Assembly: GCA_040905905.1 (NCBI GenBank)
Contig: JBBDQN010000051.1
Coordinates: 62,001 to 126,000, forward strand
Source of the DNA: JAICND01 sp040905905
GTDB lineage: Bacteria; Actinomycetota; Acidimicrobiia; Spongiisociales; ZC4RG35
Direction: 5' to 3'
DNA: 64,000 nt
Shown piece by piece: positions 1 to 7,727 of the stretch. The position numbers were made by a program, and so were the translations under genes. The notes beneath the pieces are model-generated. The model was not told where the DNA came from, did not search any database, and saw only the letters and a list, made by a program, of their open reading frames with translations. Numbering within the stretch: position 1 is the stretch's first letter; each line of letters starts with the position of its first letter.

Positions 1-177
1 CTGTTTTTCTGTCAGGAACGGCGGTCGAACGGACAGCAGAACAGATGGGGACAGCCCGTGGTCGGATAGGAGCTGGGAGAGCTTGCTCCATGCCACTGGA
101 CCGAGAGATGGGCGGTCTCGCCCGCCGAGCCGCGTGGTCAGAGCGAGCACCGCCTTGTCGTCGTCGCTGAAGTCCAT
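1..177 (-). CDS. DprA/Smf-like protein, N-terminal end only (runs off the left edge)
   Basis: The frame reads leftwards from an ATG at 177 and is still open at base 1, so only 59 residues are visible. They start MDFSDDDKAVLALTTRLG and continue with PSLGPVAWSKLSQLL and HGLSPSVLL, the short helical lead that precedes the Rossmann fold in many DprA/Smf-type proteins. DprA proteins bind single-stranded DNA and load RecA, and their fold belongs to the SLOG superfamily; none of that fold is inside the window. The start lies 85 bases from that of the divergent phosphoribosyltransferase, so both may share control. The family call rests on a short stretch and needs the missing part. Confidence 0.5.
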   Translation of the reverse strand, partial: MDFSDDDKAVLALTTRLGGRDRPSLGPVAWSKLSQLLSDHGLSPSVLLSVRPPFLTEKQ

Positions 178-262
178 GAGTCAGATTCATTATCGACAGC
201 TGCGGCCAGAACAACACCGCCGTACATGTCTAGTTGGCCAGGAGTTCTGCCGATAAAGTGGA

Positions 263-1018
263 ATGCTTGACGATGGTTGGCCCATCTGGTCTTCAGTGGA
301 GGACCGAAGCCCGAATGTTCTGCGCGTAAAGATCAGAGCCGCCATACCCGAGGCGTATGCCGGAGTTCTCCTGGACGAATTCTCGGGGAGACTTCTGGAA
401 TCGTACCGCCACACCGCGATAGTCGAATTGGTGGAAGTTGCGTCCCACGATGTCCTCGGCTTCCTCGAATTCATGAGGACTTCCAAACTTTTGATGACGA
501 GCCCAATAGCAACCTGGACCCTGACCGACCACAGTGAAGGCACAGGGCGCACCCCGACTGGGCAGCTCGTGTATGACGCCAAATATCAGGGTGACGTTGC
601 GGCTGCGGAGCAATTAGCCATCGAGTTCTGTCAGCGAATGGTACGGCACCCAGCGGTCACATCATCCGACCTTGTTGTACCAGTCCCCGGCAGAGCTCAC
701 GCCCTTAGTGAACCACTTGCCATGCTTTTGGCTCGCAAACTGTCTGCGGCCGTAGACGTGAAGTACGACTCAGTTGTGAAGAAGACATCGCCAAGCGCAC
801 CAATAAAGAACACACCACTCGCTGATCGGGAGCAGCTGCTCAAAGGCGTGTTTCGGTCTAGCGTCGATCTGGGAAACAAAAGGGTGACTGTTGTAGACGA
901 CCTTGTCCAGACCGGCTCGACGGTAAAGGCTGTTAGCGAAGCATTGATGAAGGCCGGGGCGGTTCGAGTTGTAGCTCTCGCAGCTACAGCGGCAAGGCCC
1001 TGGTCTGTCGCCATGTGA
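263..1018 (+). CDS. Phosphoribosyltransferase-like protein (ComF type)
   Basis: 251 residues. The C-terminal half has a PRPP-binding loop, VVDDLVQTGST at about 210-220, with the two acidic residues and the TGST turn usual for type I phosphoribosyltransferases. YDAKYQGD near 104 and VVPVPGRAHA near 138 resemble ComF/amidophosphoribosyltransferase-like proteins. The first 95 residues are not recognised and may be a separate recognition domain. It would use PRPP or a related ribose-phosphate. It is divergent from the DprA-like gene and lies next to ADP-ribose genes, so a role in DNA uptake, repair or conflict is more likely than housekeeping purine salvage. That role is inference. Confidence 0.75.
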   Translation: MLDDGWPIWSSVEDRSPNVLRVKIRAAIPEAYAGVLLDEFSGRLLESYRHTAIVELVEVASHDVLGFLEFMRTSKLLMTSPIATWTLTDHSEGTGRTPTGQLVYDAKYQGDVAAAEQLAIEFCQRMVRHPAVTSSDLVVPVPGRAHALSEPLAMLLARKLSAAVDVKYDSVVKKTSPSAPIKNTPLADREQLLKGVFRSSVDLGNKRVTVVDDLVQTGSTVKAVSEALMKAGAVRVVALAATAARPWSVAM

Positions 1019-1146
1019 CTAAATCTGACGTTCTGCGACGACATTGAGGTATTGAGCGCCTCACGCGGCGGTCAGTTCGCATTTGGCTACACCCATCGAA
1101 TTCTGGTTTCGGGCTGGGGCGTCTCGGCCAGACTGACCGTAACGAA

Positions 1147-1299
1147 ATGAGTGCATTGGAGCTGCTGCCAGCCGATCAGGGAATTGCGCCCCTGCCGGTC
1201 GCCTTCGATATCGACTACCGCGACAGATATCGCGGTGCGTTGCTGGGAGTGGGTATCGGCGATGCTCTTGGGAGACCGGCCGAGGGGAAGGGTCGCTAG
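1147..1299 (+). pseudogene. N-terminal remnant of a second ADP-ribosylglycohydrolase
   Basis: A 50-codon frame from ATG 1147 ends RYRGALLGVGIGDALGRPAEG and then stops at 1297-1299. This matches the opening of the ADP-ribosylglycohydrolase fold; the facing intact gene has RFRGLMIGTAVGDSLGRPVEG at the same place. Everything after this helix is missing. The stop codon overlaps, on the opposite strand, the stop codon of the intact gene, so the two paralogues meet tail to tail at a single point. The sequences differ clearly, so this is not a fresh inverted copy but a remnant of an older or foreign paralogue. Confidence 0.65.
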
Positions 1300-2564
1300 G
1301 CCCGGCGTGCATAGATCGCGTCGGCGAGCGCCAACAGTTGAGCCCGGCCTTCTACCTGCTGCCAAGCTTCGGGGATTCCCGCCAGCCCGAAGCGGGCACC
1401 GGCAAGGGCACCAGTCATAGCAGCAATGGTGTCGACATCACCGCCCATCTGCAATGCTCGGACAATCGCCTCTTCGAAGGCGGTGGCCTTGAGAAAACAG
1501 TGCAAGGCCGTTATCACGGACCGACTGGCCCTAACACCGTTACCGAGGTGAAGCCGAGTCCGTTCTTCGTCGTCACGGTCCAGGCAAAGAGGGAGAATTT
1601 CGAGAGCTTGCGTGAACTCGTCGGTGTGAGCGAGATGTTTCAAGTCGGAAAGAATCCCGTCGAGATCGAGTTTCCCGTTGGCATCGCTATGAAGGGCATG
1701 CCAAGCCGCCGCTGCCTGGAGAACCGCCCCCTCAATCCCCTCGGGGTGAGTGTGGGTGATCTTGGCGGTTTCTTCGGCGAGGCGAATCGTCGACCCCAAG
1801 TCACCAAACGACCACAGCGCCACCGGTGCTACCCGCATGGCTGCACCATTGCCGTAGGAGCCTGTACCGCCAAAGAGCGAGCCGGCTGCCTTTTGCCATG
1901 GCATGCCGCGCAGAACCTCTTTGAACACCTTGATCGCCCCTCCCCCGTACCCTCGATCTGGATCGCTTCGATAGTTCTCGGCAAATCGTTGCGCCAGGTC
2001 GTCTCCGGAGAATCCATCAGCGGCCAAAAGCGACTCGGCCAACCCGATGGTCATGGCCGTGTCGTCGGTCAATCGCATGGGTGGTGGATTGGTTATGACT
2101 TCGGCCACGTAGTCGACGCTCACACGGCGATGGCCTTCCACCGGTCGCCCTAGAGAATCACCAACCGCGGTGCCGATCATTAGGCCACGGAAACGATCGA
2201 GCGACGGTGAGCGGGTCAGCGGGGCATGGGGAGGCAATTGCCCCGTGAGATGAAGCAACCGTCGCGTCCTTTCGAGGCCAGCCAAACCAGTCTCCTCCCG
2301 GGCGTCGGCCTGTGCCTGCTCGAGAGAGGATGTCAATCCGTACAACTCGTATCGCCGGTCAGACTCGGTCATTGCGGAACTCGGCCTCGGGTGTGGAATG
2401 GGCTCCATCGAATCTTCCCATGCGAGACCTGGAAGGAGGATGCCAGCGACCTCGGCGGTCGTTAGGCGGAGAGCCGAGGCGATTGCGGCCACCGGTTTCC
2501 GTTCAGCAAACGGCAGCCTCTCCCAAGTCTCCCACACTCGTTCGGCAGTCCTTGTGTCGGTCAT
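1296..2564 (-). CDS. ADP-ribosylglycohydrolase family protein with helix-turn-helix-like N-terminus
   Basis: 422 residues. The catalytic fold occupies about 122-420. It begins RFRGLMIGTAVGDSLGRP, has the metal-binding LTDDTAM with Thr166, Asp167 and Asp168, and near residue 390 the second acidic site GGDVDTIAAMTGALAG. These are the magnesium ligands of enzymes that remove ADP-ribose from proteins or small molecules (DraG/ARH family). Residues 14-45 look like a small helix-turn-helix, and the stretch between is a helical spacer, so the protein is longer than the roughly 300-residue core. It is the sole intact copy; a truncated relative faces it. The nearby NADAR-like and RES genes suggest local NAD/ADP-ribose chemistry. 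Confidence 0.85.
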   Translation of the reverse strand: MTDTRTAERVWETWERLPFAERKPVAAIASALRLTTAEVAGILLPGLAWEDSMEPIPHPRPSSAMTESDRRYELYGLTSSLEQAQADAREETGLAGLERTRRLLHLTGQLPPHAPLTRSPSLDRFRGLMIGTAVGDSLGRPVEGHRRVSVDYVAEVITNPPPMRLTDDTAMTIGLAESLLAADGFSGDDLAQRFAENYRSDPDRGYGGGAIKVFKEVLRGMPWQKAAGSLFGGTGSYGNGAAMRVAPVALWSFGDLGSTIRLAEETAKITHTHPEGIEGAVLQAAAAWHALHSDANGKLDLDGILSDLKHLAHTDEFTQALEILPLCLDRDDEERTRLHLGNGVRASRSVITALHCFLKATAFEEAIVRALQMGGDVDTIAAMTGALAGARFGLAGIPEAWQQVEGRAQLLALADAIYARRA

Positions 2565-2662
2565 TCAATACATATCGGTTTGAACTCCGGATCACCCAAG
2601 AGCGGCCTTGGCTCGGGAACATCACCAGACCCTTTTGTCCATTCGCGGCCGCCGCGCGGCGG

Positions 2663-2866
2663 TTAGTCGGCTGGGTTCTTGGGAGGTTCCCAGTCGGCGT
2701 CGGGACAATCGAGATAGTGCCGCAGGGCCCGCGTGGCCAACGACCATCGTGACCGAAAAGGTTCCTCGTGGACGCGTCGGTCGAACTCGACTACCAGGTC
2801 GACCGGCAGCGCCATCGAAATGATCCGGAAGCCTCGACTCAGCCAGTAGGCGGTGGAAGAGGTCAT
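2663..2866 (-). CDS. Small ribbon-helix-helix-like protein, possible orphan antitoxin
   Basis: 67 residues from ATG 2866. The stretch IISMALPVDLVVEFDRRV followed by RSRWSLATRALRHYLD fits the strand-helix-helix pattern of MetJ/Arc/CopG repressors: alternating hydrophobic strand, then an RS-containing turn, then a helix ending AL..YL. Such proteins are usually antitoxins or autorepressors. No toxin gene is visible on the same strand on either side: the upstream stretch (2867-3231) is empty, and the glycohydrolase lies downstream. It may be an orphan. An internal methionine at MALPVDL could be the true start. Confidence 0.5.
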   Translation of the reverse strand: MTSSTAYWLSRGFRIISMALPVDLVVEFDRRVHEEPFRSRWSLATRALRHYLDCPDADWEPPKNPAD

Positions 2867-3231
2867 GGCCGCAGCATCGCTTGATCCACTCTTGCTGAAA
2901 CCTCGGACTTTCTCGTGCTGGACCAGGACCTCATCATCGGAACATATCGCAATCGCAGGAGGGTTGCAGAGTCACGTTTCGCGGCCTTCGAGACGTGTGT
3001 GGTCGTTTCAGCGGCGACAACCCGGCTGCTCGACCGCGGACTTCCAGCTCGGATGGACTGAGCGGGCATTGGTGTCGTGGGGTCGCTGGCTCGAAAGAAC
3101 ACTCCACCAACTCCGGTCGCTCGTGTCACGCCAACCTCCTTTTGAACCGAGGGGTATGCCGAAGTTGGGCGCGTCGAGAGTTGATCGACTGGTGCTCGCC
3201 GGACATTGCAGATCGGGTTGTGGCATGAGAA
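2867..3231. other. Gene-free stretch, possibly decayed coding DNA
   Basis: No frame here has both a plausible start and a family signal. One plus-strand frame reads LAETSDFLVLDQDLIIGTYR before stopping near 3060, which looks like coding sequence without a start and may be the decayed end of a lost gene. The last 50 bases should hold the promoter of the lipoprotein gene that starts at 3232. Confidence 0.4.
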
Positions 3232-4236
3232 GTGGTGTCCCGAGTCGCCTCGTCCCTGCTCACGCTGGTAACGCTCGGGGTCCTTGCCTGCAGTATGTCC
3301 CCCGGAGCCGCGACCACGACGGCTACCGCCGTCACGACTACCCCACCGCTTCAAACCACGACGACGACCGCACCTGTCCTTCCGCCCGAACAGATCGAGA
3401 TCGAGCTGTCCGGTCAGGGACCACTCGGCCTCGACCTGGTGGATGGCCAGGCGCTGGTGGCCGCGCATGACTCCAACCAGCTGATCGTCCTCGACCTCGC
3501 CACAGCCACCGAGACCGCAACCATCCCGGTCGGCGACTACGTCCAGAACGTGGCGGCAATGCCCGACGGTCGGGTCGCCCTTGGTCGCTATGAGTCCAGT
3601 ACAACGGGCGGCCTCGGGCTCCTCGACCTCGGGACCATGGAGATCACCAACGTGCGAGTCGAGGCGGTGCAGGGCGTCTCGGTCGACGAAGAAGGGAACG
3701 TGTGGGTGGTCGAGAAGGCGGGCGCCGTCGTGCTGGTCGACCCGGCGACCGCCGAGGTCGTGAGCCGGCTGCCCATCGACATCGTCCAGAACGAGCATCT
3801 CGACATCGTTGCATTCGCCGGATCGGGGTGGGCGTCGAGTGATAGCACTCCGATTCGACGGGTCGGTGGTGACCCGCTCGCGGTTGAAGCGACGATCGAG
3901 ACGGGCGGTGGCATTCCGCTTGACAGTGACGGTGGTCTGCTTTGGGGTGCGCGGGCGGACGAGGTGTGGGCGATCGATCCGGCCACCAACGAGGTGGCCC
4001 GTCGGATCTCGCTCGAGAATGTCGCCGAGATTCTCGCCCTCGATGTCTCTGGCGACGAGGCCTGGATCGCCATCCGTCACCCCGGTCGGGTCGGGGCGGT
4101 GATCAGGCTCGACCTGGCCAACGGCGAGGTGCTCGGCGACTTCCCGATGGGGCTCCCCGCCGCGGTGCGGATCGGACCCGATCGGGTCTGGGTGACCGAC
4201 TACGAGGCCGACCGGTTGGTGGGCTTCGCCCGCTAA
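3232..4236 (+). CDS. Secreted beta-propeller lipoprotein
   Basis: 334 residues from GTG 3232. The N-terminus has a signal peptide ending in the lipobox LGVLAC, so the mature protein is probably lipid-anchored at Cys20. A Thr-rich linker (about 25-47) follows, then repeated blades such as QALVAAHDSNQLIVLDLAT, GNVWVVEKAGAVVLVDPAT and DEVWAIDPATNEVARRI. These are typical of YVTN/virginiamycin-B-lyase-like beta-propellers. No catalytic residues are recognised; a binding or sensing role outside the membrane is likely. The Thr-rich spacer after the lipobox recurs in the other lipoproteins of this window. Confidence 0.8.
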   Translation: MVSRVASSLLTLVTLGVLACSMSPGAATTTATAVTTTPPLQTTTTTAPVLPPEQIEIELSGQGPLGLDLVDGQALVAAHDSNQLIVLDLATATETATIPVGDYVQNVAAMPDGRVALGRYESSTTGGLGLLDLGTMEITNVRVEAVQGVSVDEEGNVWVVEKAGAVVLVDPATAEVVSRLPIDIVQNEHLDIVAFAGSGWASSDSTPIRRVGGDPLAVEATIETGGGIPLDSDGGLLWGARADEVWAIDPATNEVARRISLENVAEILALDVSGDEAWIAIRHPGRVGAVIRLDLANGEVLGDFPMGLPAAVRIGPDRVWVTDYEADRLVGFAR

Positions 4237-4331
4237 CGGGCTATCGCATTGGACTGGAAGGGTGCGCCGACGACCTGCTCGAACTCTCCGGCTTGGAGGC
4301 GTCACCGCTCCAGGCGCCGAGGATCCCCGAG

Positions 4332-4607
4332 TTGACCGAGATCGCTTCGTTTACCGGACCGCTCTCCATCCTTGCCAATACGGCCCGCATCCCGATCGAG
4401 TTCGATGGTGACCGTTACACCACGCTCGAGCACGCCTACGGATCCTGGCGGGTGAAAGGGGCCGACGATGCGGAAGCAATCCGCCTCGCTCCGACCGGTC
4501 GGGCGGTGGCATACCGTCACTTGACGCGGGGACGTGGGGCTCGCAGGGCTCTCAGGAAGGTCACGGGTTTCTCCACTGACCCCTTGTTCAAGAGGGTCGG
4601 GGTCTGA
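4332..4607 (+). CDS. Short NADAR-like protein (possible ADP-ribose glycosidase, C-terminally truncated)
   Basis: Starting at TTG 4332, with AGGA about nine bases upstream, the frame reads MTEIASFTGPLSILAN, then IEFDGDRYTTLEHAYGSW. This is the opening of NADAR/YbiA proteins: a LSN-like turn, a beta hairpin ending VDG, and the EHAY motif with the conserved Glu. NADAR proteins hydrolyse N-glycosidic bonds of riboflavin intermediates or ADP-ribosylated guanine. The protein has 91 residues against about 150 usually, and the C-terminal WxxxR and D..WG motifs are absent, so it may be inactive or minimal. The frame extends upstream without another good start. It converges with the RES toxin gene. Confidence 0.62.
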   Translation: MTEIASFTGPLSILANTARIPIEFDGDRYTTLEHAYGSWRVKGADDAEAIRLAPTGRAVAYRHLTRGRGARRALRKVTGFSTDPLFKRVGV

Positions 4608-4629
4608 TCTCTCTTCGCTGACCGACATT

Positions 4630-5157
4630 TCACATGTCCTCGATCGACTCCCATCGTTCCAGTAGCTCCGTGCGAAGTTGCCCGGAGCCCAGCAGCTCCG
4701 GGAAGACGGCGAGCACGTCGTCAACGCCCGTCGCTGATGGCGATCGGATTGCTTGAGATCCGGTCGCATGCGAAGACTCGCCGATCTGCCGAGGGATCCT
4801 GAGGTCACTACCAATGACCTCAGCTGCGGTGATACCGAGACGCTCGAGGGTCTCAACGGAGGTCAGGTCGAGTACTCGATGGAGGGATATCTGATAGCGG
4901 TGCAGCGCCCGTGGGAGCAGACCCTCGAGCGCGATCGTCATTCGGTTACCGAGGTGACGGAACTCGGCGACGGCGCATGGACGCGTCGTGCACAAATAGA
5001 GGACCGGGAAGCTGTCTGGTGGGTTAAAACGGCCGCCGTGGATTTTCGCACCCTCGCCGCTGAGAGGGTTGTCCCAGCGGGCCGCCATATGCCGAAAAGC
5101 CTCGCCACGATATGCGGTATGAGTTGCGGTGGCGATCTGCTCTGAGCTGACTTCCAC
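4630..5157 (-). CDS. RES-domain toxin (NAD-degrading, MbcT-like)
   Basis: 175 residues. The family signature is clear: TAYRGEAFRHMAARWDNP, then GEGAKIHGGRFNPPDSFPV, YLCTTRPCAVAEF and a serine-rich SSHATGSQAIRSP, giving the Arg, Glu and Ser that name the domain. RES toxins such as MbcT consume NAD, by phosphorolysis or hydrolysis, and stop growth. The antitoxin gene ends one base upstream, the standard order for this family. The length is normal, so the toxin is probably intact. It converges with the NADAR-like gene, 22 bases apart. Confidence 0.87.
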   Translation of the reverse strand: MEVSSEQIATATHTAYRGEAFRHMAARWDNPLSGEGAKIHGGRFNPPDSFPVLYLCTTRPCAVAEFRHLGNRMTIALEGLLPRALHRYQISLHRVLDLTSVETLERLGITAAEVIGSDLRIPRQIGESSHATGSQAIRSPSATGVDDVLAVFPELLGSGQLRTELLERWESIEDM

Positions 5158-5158
5158 C

Positions 5159-5491
5159 TCAGGCGGTGACGCCCTCTGCTAGTGCCAAGATCGCGCCGAT
5201 CACCCGCCTGTACTCACCCCGCTCGACAAGATCCAGTGGCTTCTCATAGTTGAGTTCGGGATTCGGGCTGCGGAGCCAGAGGCGCGCTGGTTCCTCACGC
5301 AGCACCCGGCGCAAGATGTCGACCACGGCTTTGAGTTCAAGGAGGCGTTCCTCGGCGGGTCGGCGAGGGGATGCACCTTGCAGCCATCGAGTGACGCTAC
5401 GCGGGGTTGCTCCTGTGACCTTCGCCACATCCGGTGAGTCCACGATGTCATCGAGGAGCAGCTCATCTACCAATCCGGCCATATCTGTCAC
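5159..5491 (-). CDS. MbcA/ParS/Xre-type antitoxin of the RES toxin
   Basis: 110 residues from GTG 5491, preceded by GGGAG. Residues 18-60 form a helix-turn-helix: SPDVAKVTGATPRSVTRWLQG. The C-terminal half, LWLRSPNPELNYEKPLDLV and then YRRVIGAILALAEG, is the toxin-neutralising domain (formerly DUF2384), in which the PNPEL.G..PLDL-like segment enters the toxin active site. It precedes the RES gene by one base and should be co-translated. The helix-turn-helix makes it the likely autorepressor, and a split inverted repeat lies just upstream. Confidence 0.87.
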   Translation of the reverse strand: MTDMAGLVDELLLDDIVDSPDVAKVTGATPRSVTRWLQGASPRRPAEERLLELKAVVDILRRVLREEPARLWLRSPNPELNYEKPLDLVERGEYRRVIGAILALAEGVTA

Positions 5492-5505
5492 GGAACTCCC
5501 TTCGT

Positions 5506-5537
5506 TACACTCGTGTCATTCGACATGCTAGTGTGTA
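5506..5537. promoter_or_regulatory. Candidate operator of the RES/MbcA operon
   Basis: Fifteen bases upstream of the antitoxin start lies a composite inverted repeat: an inner TGTC-ATTC-GACA flanked by outer ACACT and AGTGT arms. Its position fits autorepression by the antitoxin. Spacing is imperfect, so this is only a candidate. Confidence 0.35.
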
Positions 5538-5643
5538 GTCTAACGACCGCATAACGCCTATAGAACGGCTTTCATTCGGACATGCTTCGTCCTCCATAAC
5601 TTTTAGAGTATATCTTGTATCGCCTTTGTAGTATTGTTTCACT

Positions 5644-5979
5644 GTGGAAGAAAGACTGCCAGCCCTCCCCCAGAACGTTGCGGAATTGATCCGCCTTGCC
5701 CGCTTGGAGGCTGGTTTATCGCAGGCTGAACTAGCCCACCGGATCGGTAGCAGGCAACCGGTCGTCTCGCGATGGGAGAGTGGGGAGGATGAGCCGAGGC
5801 TGTCGACCTTGAGGCGCATACTCCGTGCCTGCGGGCTGTCGCTTTCGCTATCGGTCGATAGACAAGACGACGTGGATCGCTCCCAGATCCGTCAACAGCT
5901 GGCCATGTCACCCACGGAAAGGCTGACTTCGGTGGTCAACCTCAGCCGTCTCTTGGCCTCTGCCCGCCGCCGCGACTAG
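5644..5979 (+). CDS. Xre-type helix-turn-helix antitoxin paired with a nucleotidyltransferase
   Basis: 111 residues from GTG 5644. Residues 11-65 are a full Xre domain: LIRLARLEAGLSQAELAHRI, then GSRQPVVSRWESGEDEPRLS. A short helical C-terminus follows. The stop codon overlaps the next start as TAGTG, so the two genes are translationally coupled. The pair resembles MNT/AbiEii-like toxin-antitoxin modules with a DNA-binding antitoxin first. A second pair with the same order and the same TAGTG junction lies at 11347-12200. Confidence 0.85.
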   Translation: MEERLPALPQNVAELIRLARLEAGLSQAELAHRIGSRQPVVSRWESGEDEPRLSTLRRILRACGLSLSLSVDRQDDVDRSQIRQQLAMSPTERLTSVVNLSRLLASARRRD

Positions 5980-6485
5980 TGCCAGCCCCCCTCGACCCCG
6001 AGTGCATCTTCCGGGTACTCGCCGACCATGCCGTCGATTACGTCCTGATCGGGGGCCTCGCAGCGGTTGTGCACGGTTCGCCGGCGATGACCAACGATGC
6101 TGACATCGTGCCGAGAAGAGAGTCGTCGAATCTGAAAAACCTCGCCGACGCTTTGCGATTCCTCGAGGCTCGGCTCCGTGTCGTCGACTCGCCCGACGGT
6201 GTGGCCTTTGATCCACATCCGGCATTGCTTGACTCGATGGCGATGCTCAACATGACCACCCAATGCGGGGACCTCGACCTGACGTTTACTCCAGCCGGAA
6301 TTTCCGACTACGACGCCCTCGTCGCTGCCAGCATCGAGTTCGAGCTGGCCGGCTGCGCGGTGAAAGTGGCGGCGCTGATCGACATCATTCGCAGCAAGGA
6401 AGCGGCCAATCGACCCAAGGATCACGCCACTCTCCCGATCCTGCGTGCGTTGGCCGACGAGATCAACCGCGCACCCGGAACGTAG
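5979..6485 (+). CDS. Nucleotidyltransferase-fold protein, probable toxin of the HTH pair
   Basis: 168 residues from GTG 5979 inside the TAGTG overlap. The core motif is YVLIGGLAAVVHGSP followed by TNDADIVPRR: a GG turn, then the D-x-D acidic pair of the polymerase-beta-like nucleotidyltransferase fold. The C-terminal ALIDIIRSKEAANRPKDH is typical of AbiEii-like and MNT-type family members. Such proteins transfer nucleotides to tRNA, tRNA-like or protein targets. Both acidic residues remain, so activity is possible. The paralogue at 11347-11856 shares the VIGG, DVDI-like and DVIRSKEAAGREKD motifs. Confidence 0.77.
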   Translation: MPAPLDPECIFRVLADHAVDYVLIGGLAAVVHGSPAMTNDADIVPRRESSNLKNLADALRFLEARLRVVDSPDGVAFDPHPALLDSMAMLNMTTQCGDLDLTFTPAGISDYDALVAASIEFELAGCAVKVAALIDIIRSKEAANRPKDHATLPILRALADEINRAPGT

Positions 6486-6535
6486 CCGACGATGCGGAAA
6501 CGAGACTGGAGCCCGTAGTTGACCGGGGTGGGTTC

Positions 6536-6985
6536 TCAAGCTCCGATTCGCCTCAACCTCACCAGCGGTATTTGTCGTTCGGTGCGGTCCTGATATTGCT
6601 GAAAACCGGGCGCCCACTTCACTACTCGCGCCCACATATTCTCGTGCTCTTCGCCGTGGAGGATCTCGGCTCGGGCCTCGAAAAGGCTGGCCTTGTTTCG
6701 GACCCACACCTGCGGGTCGGTCTTCAAGTTGAAGAACCAGCTGGGGTGCTGGGGGGCGCCTCCCTTAGAGGCGATCACGATCAGGTCGTCACCATCGGGA
6801 AAGTGGACGACCGGTACGCGCCGGATCCTCCCGCTCTTCTTCCCTTTTGTGTAGAGGAGAATCAGCCGTTCCGCCAGCGGGTGATCGACGTCCCGTCCTT
6901 CACTCGCCAGGTATTGGTCAATGTGCTGGCGGGCCCAGGGCTGTGGGTTGTCGATCGCCTGCTTCTCGATATCGTTTAGGGTCAT
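6536..6985 (-). CDS. Deazaflavin (F420)-dependent nitroreductase-like protein
   Basis: 149 residues from ATG 6985, preceded by AAGAGA; an upstream ATG at 7054 would add 23 residues without family similarity. The Ddn/DUF385 pattern is clear: LILLYTKGKKSGRIRRVPV, then DDLIVIASKGGAPQHPSWF and NLKTDPQVWV. These are the conserved strand and F420-phosphate-binding loop of the split beta-barrel fold. Members reduce quinones or nitroaromatics with F420H2, or bind related flavins. The presence of this family supports an actinobacterial host. It stands alone between the nucleotidyltransferase pair and the integrase remnants. Confidence 0.82.
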   Translation of the reverse strand: MTLNDIEKQAIDNPQPWARQHIDQYLASEGRDVDHPLAERLILLYTKGKKSGRIRRVPVVHFPDGDDLIVIASKGGAPQHPSWFFNLKTDPQVWVRNKASLFEARAEILHGEEHENMWARVVKWAPGFQQYQDRTERQIPLVRLRRIGA

Positions 6986-7127
6986 TCGTCTCTTCTTGTG
7001 TGCGCTTGGTGACACAACACCAGAGGGTTCGGGTTCCTTCCGATCCATGAACAACCAGTCGTCTTTCTCCCTAGAGCGCGCTCGCTGTCAACGGCGGAGC
7101 AGGTTCGCCGGCAGATCACAAGGCTGA

Positions 7128-7193
7128 TTGAGGCAGCTCGGACACGTGTCGCTCGCCACAACCGCCGTTTACCTGAGTCACATCGCTCCCACT
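7128..7193 (+). pseudogene. Tyrosine recombinase C-terminal scrap
   Basis: Twenty-two codons read RQLGHVSLATTAVYLSHIAP, the box holding the last active-site histidine (GH) and the catalytic tyrosine (VYL) of XerC/D-like recombinases. Nothing upstream is recognisable. The same box occurs at about 8247-8310 in a larger remnant with different codons, so these are two related scraps rather than one split gene. The frame continues into the DUF3291 gene. Confidence 0.6.
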
Positions 7194-7232
7194 TCGAGCG
7201 GACCCTTGCATCGTTTGTATCATCACCATTTG

Positions 7233-7727
7233 ATGAGCTGGCAACTTGCCCAGGTGAATGTCGGACGGTTGCGGGCGCCGGTAGACGATCCGATGATCGC
7301 CGACTTCAAGAACGCGCTTGATCGCATCAACGCTCTGGCCGACGGTACACCCGGATTCGTGTGGCGTCTGCAGACCGATGAGGGCAACGCCACCTCGCTG
7401 CGTCCGGTCGAAGATGATGAGTTGGTGGCGATCAACATGTCGGTGTGGGAGTCAATCGAGGCGCTCGGCGATTACGTCTACCGCTCCGATCACACCGCGT
7501 TTCTCCGTAGGCGGCGAGAATGGTTCCAGCGATATGGATCGGCCTTCACGGCGCTCTGGTGGGTCCCCACCGGCCACACTCCATCCATTGATGAGGCCCT
7601 CGAGCGTCTCGCTCAACTTGAGGCCGCGGGTCCGTCAGCTTTCGCGTTTACATTTCGCCACCCGTTCCCTCGGCCAGACGTCGATGGAGTGCTCGAAGTC
7701 AACGAGCTCGACGCTTGCCCGGCATAG
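7233..7727 (+). CDS. DUF3291 protein (dimeric alpha-beta-barrel-like)
   Basis: 164 residues from ATG 7233; the frame is open upstream into a recombinase scrap, but family similarity begins at MSWQLAQVNVGRLRAP. Later motifs VAINMSVWESIEALGDYVY and HTAFLRRRREWFQR fit DUF3291, a family near the antibiotic-biosynthesis-monooxygenase fold and without a proven reaction. It ends LWWVPTGHTPSIDEALERL and a short tail. The recombinase scraps on either side suggest it entered as a small cassette. Confidence 0.7.
   Translation: MSWQLAQVNVGRLRAPVDDPMIADFKNALDRINALADGTPGFVWRLQTDEGNATSLRPVEDDELVAINMSVWESIEALGDYVYRSDHTAFLRRRREWFQRYGSAFTALWWVPTGHTPSIDEALERLAQLEAAGPSAFAFTFRHPFPRPDVDGVLEVNELDACPA

Noticed and set aside
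2863..4305. Long open minus-strand frame opposite the propeller lipoprotein
   Set aside because: It is the antisense of a clear lipoprotein gene; its protein is Arg/Gly-rich without family signal.
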